From assembly GCA_003991915.1 (NCBI GenBank), contig RQTK01000206.1, positions 543,483 through 607,482 of the forward strand: a stretch of DNA of 64,000 nt. The letters are read 5' to 3'. Every line of letters starts with the position of its first letter. Position 1 is the first letter of the stretch. Positions 1 through 12,990 of this stretch are shown in pieces. Under the pieces are notes generated by a model. It did not search any database, was not told where the DNA came from, and saw only the letters and a list, made by a program, of their open reading frames with translations. Made by a program: the position numbers and the translations under genes. This stretch comes from Elysia chlorotica. Lineage: Eukaryota; Mollusca; Gastropoda; Plakobranchidae.

Positions 1-25
1 GATTAAAAGGCAGAAACACTAAATT

Positions 26-607
26 CTAGATCTAGAACTCCTTGAGTTTTGTGGTCCGTAGCCTAGTAATAGTATGGACAATCATCCGAAGCCGCAATCA
101 AATCATGACAAAAGTGGGTGGGAGGGATTCGAGGGGCAAGTGGGTAAGATTCGATTTGGAGTCAGACAACCTGAACCTGTGGAGAGAGAGAGAGAGACAA
201 ACAGACAGGCTGACAGAGCAAGCCAGTGTGATAGACAAAGATAGAGTTTCAATTGCTAAAGCCTAAACATCAATTTTTACTGCTTGTGTATCTTTGTCCT
301 CACCCCCTCCCCCCTTCCCCATGCGCATCTATAGAACACATGTTCAAATAAACAATTGAATCAATCAAATTGCACCGTCTTTTTAAATCACACAAATCAT
401 GCCGATACAATAACAAAAAAATAACAACAAAAAGAAGGAAAGACAGGTGGCAGGTATTTTATTCAATTTTAATAGAAAAAAGACAACTTAAAGACAGGGA
501 GTACAGCTGGCAAGCATTTTATTTAATCGAACCCGCCCGTCGACCCATTTGATCTCCCACAGACTAGGGACCACAAAACTCAAGGAGTACCTAGACATCT
601 AGATCTA
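26..607. mobile_element. Candidate fold-back / MITE-like element
   Basis: A perfect 21-bp inverted repeat, ACTCCTTGAGTTTTGTGGTCC at 37-57 against its complement at 568-588, is extended outward by CTAGATCT-type sequence and inward by CTAG on both arms. The interior of about 500 bp has no recognisable protein. The size and structure suggest a non-autonomous DNA element; no clear target duplication was identified. Confidence 0.55.
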
Positions 608-800
608 GATCTAGATAATATAGAGCCCAGACTTGAAAGACTAGATCTAGAAACAGTGCATATACAGGAATCTAGATTTAGATTAGATTTCTAGATCTAG
701 ATTCTAGAGTTTCTAATCTAAATCTAGATCTAGAATCTAAAAATCTACACAATTTTCTTTTTTAGTATCTCCAGATTTTCTAGATCTAGATCTAGATCTA
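590..800. repeat. CTAGATCT-rich low-complexity stretch
   Basis: Repeated TCTAGATCTAGA and TAGATTTAGATT words, partly palindromic, over about 200 bp. The same word recurs near 1,440, 14,270-14,340, 35,090-35,110 and 59,770, so it is dispersed in this genome. No gene is present. Confidence 0.75.
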
Positions 801-2210
801 ATGATAATCATCTTGTTCTCTATATAGTTGTACCTGGTGTCCACCTGACTTTCGATGATAGAGATTTACATAATCAATAGAGACTTTCAAATCAGGCCTA
901 AACAGATGAAGCGCTTTTCAATCTAGCGTCAGGAGAACAACAAAGCTAAAGAAAAATCACAAACTCGCAAAACGCAAACATCGCAAAGCGAAATTTCCCT
1001 CCTTTTGGCTAAAAATAGATTGCCGGAAAAGGATGCATCATTCAATCTTAGAAAGAAGGTAGTGCTTCCGTGGATACACGTATACATACGGAAGCACTCG
1101 CATCGGTAGCTATACCTTGAGTCGTTTTTATTTTAAAGAATAGAATCGCAAGGTCGGCTTTTTTTATAGACCGCTCAAGCAGCAAGTTAAGAGAAGTATG
1201 TTGAACAGTCTCAAAGTCCGATCGCCATAAGAACACCAATCGCCCCATTTCCATAGCAACAAACTTAGAACATTTACGCGGCCGATTTCATCCAAGGTTC
1301 ACACAAAACATTACGACTCGCATGAATATTTCACATGACTCAAAGCCTAGTTAGTGTAATATTACAGCATGAATGTTTCGCCTTTGATCTACCGACTGAG
1401 GGCCTAAAATCTCTTAATTCTAGGTTATTCTATTGTATATTTCGATCTAGATATAGATCCAGATCCTTAATTATGTATTCCATATATATAGAAGCTATAT
1501 ATATATAATATATATATATAATCTAGATTTTATCTCTAATTGAGATCTAATTTTGAATCTAGGACTGGTCTAAAGCCTTATTCTATAAATTTTAAACTTG
1601 GTGAAGACTTCTAGATTTAAATTCATGTATGACATTTTTAGTTATAGATTAAAATCTATTAATTTAGGTGAAATGTCTAGGTTCTGGGAGCTCAAGATCT
1701 GTAACTAAACTGTATGTCTAGCGTAGTTATTATGACGCGAAATCCAAATTATCGACCATTCAGTCGCTAAAATCGAGCATTATACTGTACATGTACTTCT
1801 AACAGGGCAATGCATATTTTATAAAGGGTACAATTCAAAATTCGTCATTAAAAAAAAACACTCTACATCTAGTTACATGCAACTGTAAATCTTGTCTGAA
1901 GTTTGCGTCATATCATCTACGTGCTTCTGCTTGTAACGTATAACGTGTCCACTGCTGAGCTGTTATTCGAAATATCACTTCAAAATTTTTAATTGTCACC
2001 ATTCACTAACTGGAGGAATCAAGTTAACAGCAGTAAGATCACATACACAAAAGCGTGAATCTTCGATTTGTTCAAGTGAAGCTTATTCCTGAACTAAGGT
2101 GTTGGTGTACCTAGTGAGCCCTTCCACAAGTACACATGAACCTACAGAAGCACTATATAGAAAGAAAGAGATTACGTAACATTTAACCAAAGAGATTCCC
2201 CTATAATAAT
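800..2210. other. No gene recognised
   Basis: AT-rich intergenic sequence with a short TATATA-rich run near 1,490-1,525. Open frames are short and show no family motif. Confidence 0.6.
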
Positions 2211-2216
2211 TATGGT

Positions 2217-2531
2217 GTTTCACAGAAGCACAAACAAGCCCTTCGGAAGTGTACAAAGAGCATCCATTTTTCCGAAAAAAAGAGAAAAAAATGAGTTTGT
2301 CTAATGCAGTAATAATGGCGGCGAGTTTCGAGAAACTTTATTATTGTTATTTGATAGAAGGGGAACAGTAGGGCCTACAATAATTTTTCTCGTGCGCATC
2401 GATCTTTTTTATTAATCGCGAACGCGTTTTAAGATCTTTGTCATGAAAAGGAAAAGATTGTTACTTTGCTCTTGAAAGTGTACATTTTTTTGGATGACTT
2501 TTTTTTTATCATGTTTGTGCTTCTGTGAAAC
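2217..2531. repeat. 20-bp perfect inverted repeat around about 275 bp
   Basis: GTTTCACAGAAGCACAAACA at 2217-2236 is exactly complementary to 2512-2531. Similar words (CCTACAGAAGCAC) also occur near 2,140. The interior is non-coding and AT-rich. It could be a small non-autonomous transposon, but I see no clear target duplication. Confidence 0.45.
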
Positions 2532-2820
2532 TTCATATCGTGTGGTGGCCACAACCAACGAAATTATAAAAGTATACATTCATAGGCCACAAGTAACTAA
2601 AATTATAAGCATCTTTTAAATCGTTTCCATGCGAGAAATTTAGATACATCTACGATGAAGCATGAAAAGGACAATGCTGTGCAATGAAATGTGCTTCGGG
2701 GGAGTTTCTCTTAATTCCTTAATACACCACAGTGTAACGTGGCACATTATTTTGGAGTATATGTGGTGTTATCATAACAAAACAAAAATTAAAACTTTGC
2801 TATACATATATTTATCGCGG

Positions 2821-2895
2821 TGTCACTTCTCACCCACCACAGTTGGTGCAAAGTGACGGGACCACACTTCTCACCAACCGCAGTTTACGCAGAAG
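2821..2895. repeat. Hairpin-forming short repeat, copy cluster 1
   Basis: Contains CTTCTCACCAACC and CAGTTGGTGCAAAGTGACG words. About 60 bp from 2821 is nearly identical to 4281-4340, in the same orientation. Well-preserved copies contain CACCAAC-CACA-GTTGGTG, a 7-bp stem with a 4-nt loop. Confidence 0.7.
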
Positions 2896-4214
2896 CCTTT
2901 GCTAGGCCTACATACAGTCCACCAAATTATTTTATTGTTTCACTTTCGAGACCATTTATCTCTACACTACGCTACAGAGTTTAAAATAGAAGTCCAGTCT
3001 AGTCTACAGTCGAGGTCTACCTGACACTATAAACATGGAAGCATGGATAACGCATCGGAAACGATTACTACAATGAATAAAAGGCTGAAGAGAAAAGTTT
3101 ACCTAGTAAAAAATCAACATGAGCTTTCTTGCAAACACATTGGGTGATTTTGAAAATAATTACAGTTAAAGTAAACTTTGCAAATACATAATTTAAAAAA
3201 AAATCTTTGTTGTAGGCCCTATTAGTTTTGATCTTTCTATTGGTTGTCGTTCGTTCTAATTACAGTGGAACACGTTTAAACCGAAATTTTAGGGTCGGTT
3301 TAAGTGTGTTCTTAATTTGCTTTGCATTATAGCTGACTTGCAATAAAATGCTTGAGCTCATGACAATTGGATCTTGGTTTGTTTTTCTTTCATGTCAAGT
3401 TTTCATGTCACCTTACATTGCACAAGAGTTAATAAATAATTCCCTAAATTAATGTTGAAGAGTCTGAAACTGTGAAAGGAATTCAAGTTGGGGGTAACTT
3501 GGTAACTTTGTCAAACTCAATTGAACTCAAATCATGTTGTGAAAAAAATAGTTATTATATAGTTAAGATTACTTACGCCGAGTAGTTAATTGTTATTGTG
3601 TAATTCGTTTCAATGAATACTAGTGATGGTGTCGAAATTCCCTGCCCTTCAATTGTTAATGTGTTGCTTGCAATAGCCTTAAAAAGTCAGCGCGTCCAGA
3701 TGTCAAGCGCCTAACTGGCTGCTCCACTGTAGTAGTACCTTATTATATTTAAATTGGTCACAGACTTGTTGATGTCAGAGCCAGAAAAACAAGTTAGGCC
3801 TGGTGTTTGTATGATGTGATTATGTCTAAGATAGCCCCATTAGTTTAATAAACATGACCATAAACTTGTCACCATGTTAATGGCAGTGTTGGAGAATGTT
3901 TCTTTTTGCTGCTGAAATAAACTACTGTACAATAGCCTACAATTATACCAGGTTCTAAACAACAAACCATTTTAAAGAAATGAAAACCAGGACGTTACTG
4001 AGTAGCAATTGATATTTTACTTGAATATTGAGATGGTGATTGAAGATTTTGATGGAATAGGTCTCAATATCCTTAAATAACACAATGCCTGGAGGCTGTC
4101 AGATAGTTTTGGTACAGTTATTTTTCGAGACATATAATTCAAAACTTGACGCTAAAATGGGACTATATAGACATACATTTACATTGAAATGATGCCATCC
4201 AATCATTTAGTTAG
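2896..4214. other. No gene recognised
   Basis: AT-rich sequence between the two hairpin-repeat clusters. No open frame with recognisable content and no further repeat copy seen. Confidence 0.6.
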
Positions 4215-4366
4215 AGGAGGTGCAAAGTGACACGGGTCCTTTCTCACCAACCACAGTTGGTGCATAGTGAAGCGGTCCGGTGTCACTTCTCACCAACCGC
4301 AGTTGCTGCAAAGTGACGGGACCACACTTCTCACCAACCACAGTTGGTGCAAAGTGACGCGGCCTA
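4215..4366. repeat. Hairpin-forming short repeat, copy cluster 2
   Basis: Three units of about 43-46 bp, each with CTCACCAACC(A/G)CAGTTG(G/C)TGCA(A/T)AGTGA. The first and third keep a perfect CACCAAC/GTTGGTG stem. The short minus ORF across it (4207-4461) just translates the repeat. The function is unknown; it may be the end structure or internal repeat of a mobile element that spans 2.8-4.4 kb. Confidence 0.7.
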
Positions 4367-4486
4367 TATTTATTCCATTTGAGACTAATTCGAAATAGAA
4401 TGAGTGCAGGTCTCATGGTATCGATGCAGATCTTATACCGTGACGGGCCCCGGAGTGGCATATATGTACTCAGGATGTATCCAATT

Positions 4487-4925
4487 ATTTACTTGCTTAC
4501 TGCCCTTTTTGCCGTTGGCAATTAGGGCAGCAACAAACTCCTTCCATCGCTCACGGTCTTGAGCCAGCATCCTCAAGGTGCCCCATGACTGCCCCATGGC
4601 TGCTGCCCCTGCCTCCACTGTCCTTCTCCAGGTGGTTTTCTGTCGCCCGCGTTTCATGTGTCCCTCTGGCCTCCATTTAACAGCTACTCGAGGGATGGCA
4701 TCTTGTTCCCTGCGGAGTACGTGACCTATCCATCTCCACCTCCTCCGGATAATGATTGTCTCCATTGTCTCTAGGCCGGAAGATCTGTGCAATTTTCCTG
4801 AGACTTTTGGTGTGGAAGGAAGATAACTTGCAAAGGTCGCTCTATATCATGCGCCAGCATTGTGATCCATAGAGCAAGGTGGAGATAACACAGCTTCTAT
4901 ATAATTTTAATTTTGTGTTCAGCTT
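4487..4925 (-). pseudogene. Non-LTR retrotransposon 3' fragment (reverse transcriptase C-terminus)
   Basis: Minus-strand translation gives YRSCVISTLLYGSQCW, then an in-frame stop, then LSSFHTKSLRKI, a frame change, and RRRWRWIGHVLRREQDAIPR, GRQKTTWRRTVEAG and LAQDRERWKEFVAALI. This order is typical of the C-terminal end of LINE reverse transcriptases, whose catalytic part lies further 5' and is missing. The stop, the frameshift and a short internal deletion show that it is dead. The clade is not certain. Confidence 0.85.
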
Positions 4926-5850
4926 GATGTATCCAATAACATTGTACTAATACGAATCCTATCAGTTGGTCGTCTGTACGTCTTGTAATGGATCGCCCAT
5001 GGTTTAAGCGTATCTAGCCTATGCTTTTTTTAACAAGCGAAATTAAACATTTAAAGAATATAATTTTAAACGAGAAATGCTATTCCCACGAAGGAAATCA
5101 ATGTCGGACCCCCTAAAAAATATCTAATAACATCAACATTTTGGCTTTTCTTTTTACGTATCTTAGGAAAGCCCCAACCCCAATTATAAAATTGAATTCT
5201 TAATTCTGATATTCATTTATTTTTTTAAATAATTTGTTATTTTGTCTTTTTGTTAATACTAAGACAAACTTTTGAATACACAGAGAATAATATTTTTAGA
5301 ATTCAGTGATCTTTTTAATCGTTGCAAATTTGTTCTCTCCCATTTTGTTTTGTTTTTGGACGTTCTCAGGGGGGAAAAAAACAACAAAAAAACACCTACG
5401 ATTTATCATTAGACTCATACAGCAGACACGACGTGTAGCTTACTTGCATTTTTCTTTCAAATTCTAGTCTATTGAAAGAAGATTGGGCCCTGAAAGTAAA
5501 TTCGTTTCGATTGAAAAGTGGTTTTAAAATACATGCTTCTGAATTGTCGGCTTTTCGTTAGGGTAGCCTATGGATCCCGAGTATATATCTAGTGATTTTA
5601 TTATCCTCTTTTTTTTGTCCTGTTACCGAGACCGTGTAATCGCATAAATATATAATAGGAACCTAGATCTAAATTTTATTAGATCTACATCCACGCTGTT
5701 TAAACTTAAAATAAAAACAAAAACAAAAGCTACAAGTCGGCCTGTGGATTACGCTGCTATAAGGCTTTTCAGTCAAGCGACGCCTTGTAACGCCAGCCTT
5801 GTAAGGAAAATAATGACACTGGCGCTTTCGGAAGTTTTATTAACTTTTAA
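4926..5850. other. No gene recognised
   Basis: AT-rich sequence, possibly including the remains of the LINE 5' side. No motif or long open frame was found. Confidence 0.5.
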
Positions 5851-5852
5851 AC

Positions 5853-6039
5853 GATGATGATGATGATGATGCTTTTTATTATTGTAACTATTTTTACTAT
5901 CATTTTTCTTCTTCTTCTTCTCATTGTCCTCCCCCTCCTTCTTCTTCTTATTATATCATTGTTTTCATTATCTTATAGTGTTTTTGTTTTGTCATTTTTA
6001 CTGTTACTGTTGTTGTTATCATCATCATCATCATCATCA

Positions 6040-6082
<43 letters not shown>

Positions 6083-6125
6083 GATTGTTGTTGTGGTTGA
6101 TGTTATTGTTATTGTTGTTGTTGTT
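5853..6125. repeat. Compound trinucleotide tract
   Basis: ATG, CTT, ATC, ATT and TTG runs one after another, including an ATT run at about 6,043-6,080. The 76-codon open frame here is only a translation of the repeats (poly-Met, Leu, Ser). Confidence 0.9.
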
Positions 6126-6484
6126 CTTCTTGTAGCATCACAGCAACATACTATTCAACACAAGTAAAGTTCACTTTTTAGCACCACGATCATTTTTGTG
6201 TGTGTTCCGCATTAGTTTTCATTATAGCCATACTCCCTTTTCCGAAACAAAGAATGGGCTCGCTAACCCAGTATTAAAGTAGATTGGGATACCTTTATGA
6301 GGATACAAATTAATGTAATTTTATTGCTCATAAAAAAAACCCAACTGAATTAGTTTTGGAAAATAATGAGAAAAAAAGAACCACGTCAAAGGTCGATTAT
6401 TGTTTCTTTATTAAAGTGCTGCAATAAAACTGGCTTTGTTAGTAAAAATATTAAATTAATTAATGATCACAGCACTCTCCCCCC
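6091..6484. repeat. Direct duplication, copy 1
   Basis: About 395 bp, from TTGTGGTTGATG to GATCACAGCACTCTCCCC, that recurs 538 bp downstream with only a few substitutions and small indels. Copies differ, for example, at AGCATCAC/AACATCAC, in the A-run and by a TTAA insertion. No protein is encoded. Confidence 0.95.
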
Positions 6485-6628
6485 ATCCTTTCAATTGATA
6501 AATATTGTACATGTTATTGCTTTTTTCAATCTAAGACTATTATTCTGTTTCTAAGCTAAAATTGACTGGAATGGACTGCCTGTTTTGAACCAAAAGGGGA
6601 TTCTTCAAAATACAAAAAGAACAGTAAG

Positions 6629-7026
6629 TTGTGGTTGATGTTATTGTTATTGTTGTTGTTGTTGTTCTTCTTGTAACATCACAGCAACATACTATTCAAC
6701 ACAAGTAAAGTTCACTTTTTAGCACCACGATCATTTTTGTGTGTGTTCCGCATTAGTTTTCATTATAGCCATACTCCCTTTTCCGAAACAAAGAATGGGC
6801 TCGCTAACCCAGTATTAAAGTAGATTGGGATACCTTTATAAGGATACAAATTAATGTAATTTTATTGCTCATATAAAAACCCAACTGAATTAGTTTTGGA
6901 AAATAATGAAAAAAAAAGAACCACGTCAAAGGCCGATTATTGTTTCTTTATTAATTAAAGTGCTGCAATAAAACTGGCTTTGTTAGTAAAAATATTAAAT
7001 TAATTAATGATCACAGCACTCTCCCC
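6629..7026. repeat. Direct duplication, copy 2
   Basis: Second copy of the 6091-6484 segment in the same orientation, separated from it by about 145 bp of unrelated sequence. The near-identity implies a recent event. Confidence 0.95.
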
Positions 7027-7029
7027 TCT

Positions 7030-10000
7030 TCAAGATAGAAACCTTTTTTCTAATACTGGTCCTCTCTTTTTATCGATTAACATCAATTTAATTGAAAATG
7101 TTCCCCATGGTACAAGGAAAAAACATACACATGTATGTTGTTTGGAGAATTATGAACCTTTACCTTCAGTTATGTGACCATCATTGCTTTAACGTAGGTA
7201 CTTGTACTTGTAATGTCATAGTAAATTGAAATAGTGAACTCTCAAACTGATAATCAGAAGGTAAAAGATAACGATTTTCTAGAAACGTCACCACAATTTG
7301 GTTTTGCAGATGGAAAAAAAAAACACGGGGGTGCCCACCTTACCTGAATAAGGATGTAGAACTTCATTACAAAAATATGTTGCATGCAATGCCTTTAAAC
7401 AAAACAAACTTTTATAATATTCAAAACAAGACTTGGTGTAAGAAATTCACCCTTTAATTCGCAAACACAATTCTTCATTAAAAAATGCACACCAGAGAAA
7501 CCAAAAGACACAGTCATGGATAAATCTTTTCTAATAACAGCATTTATAATTACTTTTATAAAAAAGCATATGAACAAAATTGTACAATCAAGCAACATAT
7601 AATTGTTGTCTTGGACATTTTTCTTTCTACTTATAACCCTGGTTAAACTCTTGACAAGATTTTACCAAGTTAGCTAGTTGTAATGTTACCCTTGGAAAAA
7701 AAATTTGTTACTTAAAACTATGAAACTGATACAAAACATTCTTACTGGCAGAGTATTTTAGTAAATCTCTTCAAAAATTAATGTACATGCAAAAATAAAC
7801 ATTGATATTTGTTCAAGACGACAGAGCAACGACATCTTAAACAAAGCTGGAAGGTATTTTCTTTTCCCATGACATACACACCTGTATACAAACAAATACA
7901 AAGTGCTCTGCATCAGACAAGAATTGAATGATAATTCTTGGCTCCAAACACACCATATGCGACAAAATTCAAACATAATACAAATTCTGCTGAGTATCAT
8001 TTTTTTTACACTTTGTACAATAATGAAAGACAGCATTTTTTTTCAAAATTCACCAGACTCTCAATACAATAATAAACACTTCTTTGTACTTCTGATAAGT
8101 CTAAAATTCCAAAAAGAATTAAATATCTTCAAATTTGTTATTGTGGTCTCAAGATCATTCCTAATAAGTCAAAAAAAGTATCCAAATGTCCATATTGCAT
8201 TCTTCCCACTTTTTCAAAACAACAGGACTGTAAAAGTGTAGTTTTTATATATGAACGTTATATGCAAAGTTGCTATTTTTTGTGCTACTATTTGACTATA
8301 ATCCTTATGACTGAACTGTTTCAAACAATCCTATAAGGCACCCAATGAGTCCTAACATTGTGTAAAATTAAATAGAGAAATAAAATGGCAAACACATTTT
8401 CATCAGTTTCCTCAACCTATTTAATTTTTTGTGCAACAAAATACAAAACTGTATCTAGAATGAATACAAATTCGGCAGTGCAAACCATTTGAAAGCTCTG
8501 GAGTCGATCATAGCATCCAATATTCTGTGACTGTCTTCATGATAAATTTTTGTACAAAATTGAAGTTGATTACCAAACAAGCCTTGTAAAAATAATTTTG
8601 TCATAATTTCAGACTTAAAAAAAAAATGAAACAAAGACAAACTTGGCAGCATAAATGTCTTCTCAGAAAAAGAGCAATAAGTTAAAAAATTTACAACCTT
8701 AGCTTAAATATTTATCTTTTATTTTAAGTGTTCTGGTTAAATATGATTTCTATTCTATGTTTGATAAACTTTCATAACATGTTATGTTGCATGGCTAAAT
8801 CTAGCCTAAGGATCACTGATGCATTGAATATGGAAGTGTGTGACAAAACATTTAAAATGAATAGAAGGACATTTAAAATGAATAGATGGTTGAAGCATGA
8901 ACCTGGAAGTTTGTGATAAAATACTTAAAATGAATAGAAGGTCGAAACACATAAAGCATGTTGTGAACCATGTCTTCATTGAAAAAACTGACAATATTCC
9001 TTTGACATACTGACAACAAATGTTAATTTGATGGCGTTAGGAGGGATTTTTCTGCTTGGAAATGTGAAATCTGCTGAAATTATTATATAACACATATCTA
9101 TAGACAAGAACAATATAATCTTCATGTATAGGAAACATTAAAAAAAAATTGTTGCATCCTATAACCCAGTGTATTTACACGACTCTAAGACAAAACAAAA
9201 TGTGTACAAATGCACTTCAATGAAATATATGGACATGTGCATAAGCAAATGTATCGCATATTTTTTGTAGCATAAAAAAAAAATATATGTGCTTTACACT
9301 GAAAAATATTGAAGGCCTCATCATAGAAAAGTTAAGCTGTGCTCTTATGATAAGAAATAAAAAAAATCATTTCCATAGTTTTATTAGTTAAGTGCCCCAC
9401 CAAAATATTGAATAAACAATTACATGTATAGAATAAAATGATTGGCATGGGTTCAAAATAAATTATTAATTTTAGAATGACTAGAGGCATAAATCATAAT
9501 TTTCTATTTTCAGATGAGGAAATACAACCAAGTCTTAAATCTATAAAACTATAAAGCAAAATACAAAACAAAAATAAGGGGAAATATCAATGTTTCCCTC
9601 CAATTATAAATGTGAAAAGATGAAAATTGAGTGTTAAAAAAGTTGACCTGTAATGACTTCATTTAAAGACTGTCCTTTGAGTTCCACCTTTAATATTGAT
9701 GGATAAACCACTAGATTATTTAAGAAACACTCATTCCCATTCAGCATAAAATTAACGTAATTAAAATATACAGAGAGATATCATATTTTGCCATGTCAAA
9801 ATAACTGAAAGAAAAGTTATGAAAGTAATAAATTAATTATCAGCTGAAGCTTTTTAATCCTTTTAACATTTATCGTGTATATAAGATATTCACATAATCA
9901 TACACATTGATAACAAAGAGAGTTCATATAACAATAACATATGCGATACTAAATTATTTCATATTACAAAAGTTTTACTGTAAAGTGGTTCAATTTAAGA

Positions 10001-11217
10001 GACCCCCCCCCCCCCAAACCCCAATTACCTCCCAAAAATGTATACAAAAAATACAAGATCTTAGGTTATTCTACAGAGAGAGAGCCATTACTATGGTGGG
10101 AAATCAAAGCATCTTTCATAACGATAGAAATAAATGCCAGCAAACAAAAGATGTTTAAAAATTTAAACAAAATCGACAAGCACATACCGTCTTGGATGCA
10201 ACACAACTTTTAAGTAACTCAGCAGTGTGCAGTGAGCCAAAAAAACACATTTGGGGCACACAAAATTAATTATTGTACTTTTTGTATGTTCTACACCAAG
10301 TAGTATTTAAAATTATGCAAACCCTATTCATTACGAGATGAACAAACTCAAGATTTCGCATGCTACTAGAGACAGTTCTTCTGGTTTCATAATAGCCATT
10401 TAAAATGTTCATACACTTAAGTAAAAAGGAACAATTGTAGCAGATTTTACATGTATTTTGAGTCAGTTAAAAAGATTAAAGAAAGAGAATTTGAAAGAAA
10501 GATTTGTTATCCTTGATGCCATCATGAAAATGTTCATGCACCTGTATGAAAAGGAACAATGCCAGTAGAATTTAAACATAATATTTTGAGTCAAATCAAA
10601 GTAAAATTTGTTACAGAAAAAAGTGTTTGCAAGAAAGGTCAATTATTCTTGTCATCATAAAACATAAATAAAAAATTGAGATCTTTTCAAAAGAACTAAG
10701 GTATAGCAGTTGTTTCTTTTACCTGCCATGTAGAGCTTTACAAAAAAAACAACAACAATTGTACACTACTTCTGTTTTTTAGTATGTAACACTTTATATA
10801 TTAAAGGAAAGACTTATCTCCAAGTTTCAATGACTATCTTTCAAAGATGTTCTCATTCAAAGTAAAATACATAGTAATCACTTTATGTGTAATATCATTA
10901 TTTACATGTAACTAAATGTACCTTTTAAACAAAAATCTCAAATGTGTTTTCATAATTGATCTTTAAGAATAACACTTAGCCAGCATAATATATCAGAACA
11001 AGAAATACCCTTGCATAATTATGGAAACTGTTCCTTTATATTGTAGAAAACAAAAACACAAAACCCCCCAAAATAAATCAAATGATGACAGATAAAGGAA
11101 TGTTATATCAAAGGACCACATTGTGCTTTTTCAAAGTTTGTGATGAAATTAAGAGCCAGGCTCTCTGCATAGGGTTACCCTTTCATTTCTCCTTTCCTGA
11201 TTTGGCTTTGCTTTCAT
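7030..11217 (-). other. AT-rich 3' flank of VPS13D, possible long 3' UTR
   Basis: No coding exon is supported here; the open frames are short, AT-driven and lack family motifs. Downstream of the VPS13D stop the first canonical AATAAA on the minus strand that I find is at 9380-9385 (TTTATT on the plus strand), about 1.8 kb past the stop. The 3' UTR could therefore be long, or use a variant signal such as ATTAAA (for example near 9,853). A short CCCCCCCCC run lies near 10,006. Transcript ends cannot be decided from sequence alone. Confidence 0.4.
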
Positions 11218-12990
11218 CTACCAGTCTTCATCATCTGATGAGTTGTCCACATCTAAGGTCTGGTATCTTTCTTCAAACAGATTTTTGGCATACTTGATTT
11301 GTTGAGCAACCTTGACACAACAACGAATCATATTGTGAAAAAACAACAACTCACCATTAGAAGGTTACTCAATTTACATGATATTATTTTAAATCGTTTT
11401 ATTAAAGCATATACAGACGTTGAGGGATAGCAACAACAATTATCTTATATTAGAGGCTAGGATCTCCATCAATATTACTTATATCCATTGTTCTATTTAT
11501 CAGATGGTCATAAATACCATTCTTTTTTTATCCTTTCAATTATATAATAGATGGTTTCTCTTTTCTATTATTGAAAAGGTTTGTATTCTTTAAAAGTTCA
11601 GACTGTCTAAGAGCTTTAGTATATGAATAAATAAATGTTATTTCAAAGCTCAACCTTTATATGTTTATTTATTTTCTTATACCTACTCACCTTTTTAGCA
11701 ATGTTCAGCCTATCACAACGTACTCGAGGCTTATTGAGACTCGTGCTAGAGGCATCAGGGCTCAAGCTAGTTTTCCTGGTAAGTTCCACATAGAACTTCC
11801 CATCTGTGCAATGTAAAAGAACAAATCATTAACAACCAAGATAAAAGCACGAAAAATAAAAAAAGCAAAAATATATCTTTGAAAAGCATGTTTCAGGGAG
11901 CAATGGGAGCAATCTCAGATGAGATATCCTCGATTCATAATGGTCGGTTGAACAATATTATTGTTTTACTAAATGTTTGCTTTAATCAAGCACATTTTCC
12001 CCATGTCAATGCTAACCTGTGGTTATAGATGAGCAATGAAGGATGTCGCTGTGGCTAATTTTGAGAACAATGTTGTCTGTGCGAGCACGCCGAGCATTTA
12101 GGAAGAACACCTGACGATTTGTTATGAGCACATGCATGTTACCATCTCCGCTTGCATCCACTGTCAACTGCTCCATAGCTATCAGACTGAAAATGTAATA
12201 AGAGAAGGTAAAATTAAAAGAATGATGAGTTAAGAGTATTGTTATTCCATAAGTTGTTTTTTTTAATCCTTAAATTGGAAGAGCGTGTAGACCAGCTACA
12301 TACTACTGCATGTCGTATTTGCCCATTATAATGTCATGCACCAAACAGACACCTGCAGTAAACCAGTCAACTGAAGTGCAATTGCAGTTCACACACCACC
12401 TTCATGCAGCCCAGAATGAACTTCAAAATAAAAAAACATTAGGCTGTCTACAAAATCAAATATGGACAAGCTTTGCACAATAGCAAATTTGTTAATGGGC
12501 CCCCCGTGTCAACCCAGCACAGAAATAGCTAATGCTCTTAAGTCACAACAACATTAAAGTGCAGCAAGGCAAGTATTAGCAACCTACCTTACAAATGCTT
12601 TTTGCCTAGAACAATCAGAACACAACTCTCAATTCCCCAAAGCTCTGTCAAAAAGCATGTGACAAACTTTTTTTTTTCATACCTCCTCTACCCATGTATA
12701 TTTCACACATACAAATCTGTTTGTGTCAGCACTCACTGCTCTGAGAAGTTGTTGTCGTTGAGCTCATGCAGCACCGTGAGAGCCTCTGCCGCAGCTTGAG
12801 AGTACGGGGGGAGCAGACCGCCTGGGCCCTGGGTACAGCGAGGCAACCGCACCCTTCCTGGGTCGCGATTTGATGTGCGCGTACTGCTGTCTCTCAGAGC
12901 ATTGGCCACCCCAGAGGTCAAGTCAAGAACACCTGACACAGGCTTGGTCACTGTGCCGATAACGCCTTTGCCCATACCCTTGATGAAGCC
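11218..12990 (-). CDS. VPS13D: VPS13D exons: last helical repeat, PH-like domain and stop
   Basis: Four exons (12737-12990, 12017-12186, 11691-11803, 11218-11310). The first encodes GFIKGMGKGVIGTVTKPVSG and RLPRCTQGPGGLLPPYS, the hinge into the C-terminal PH-like domain. The next two give the PH-like strands (VLITNRQVFFLNARR, DILHCSSITTD, GKFYVELTRKT). The last exon gives VAQQIKYAKNLFEERYQ, the expected final helix, and ends in an acidic tail, SSDDEDW, before TAG at 11218-11220. In relatives this domain targets the protein to organelles. The length fits an intact carboxy terminus. Confidence 0.93.
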
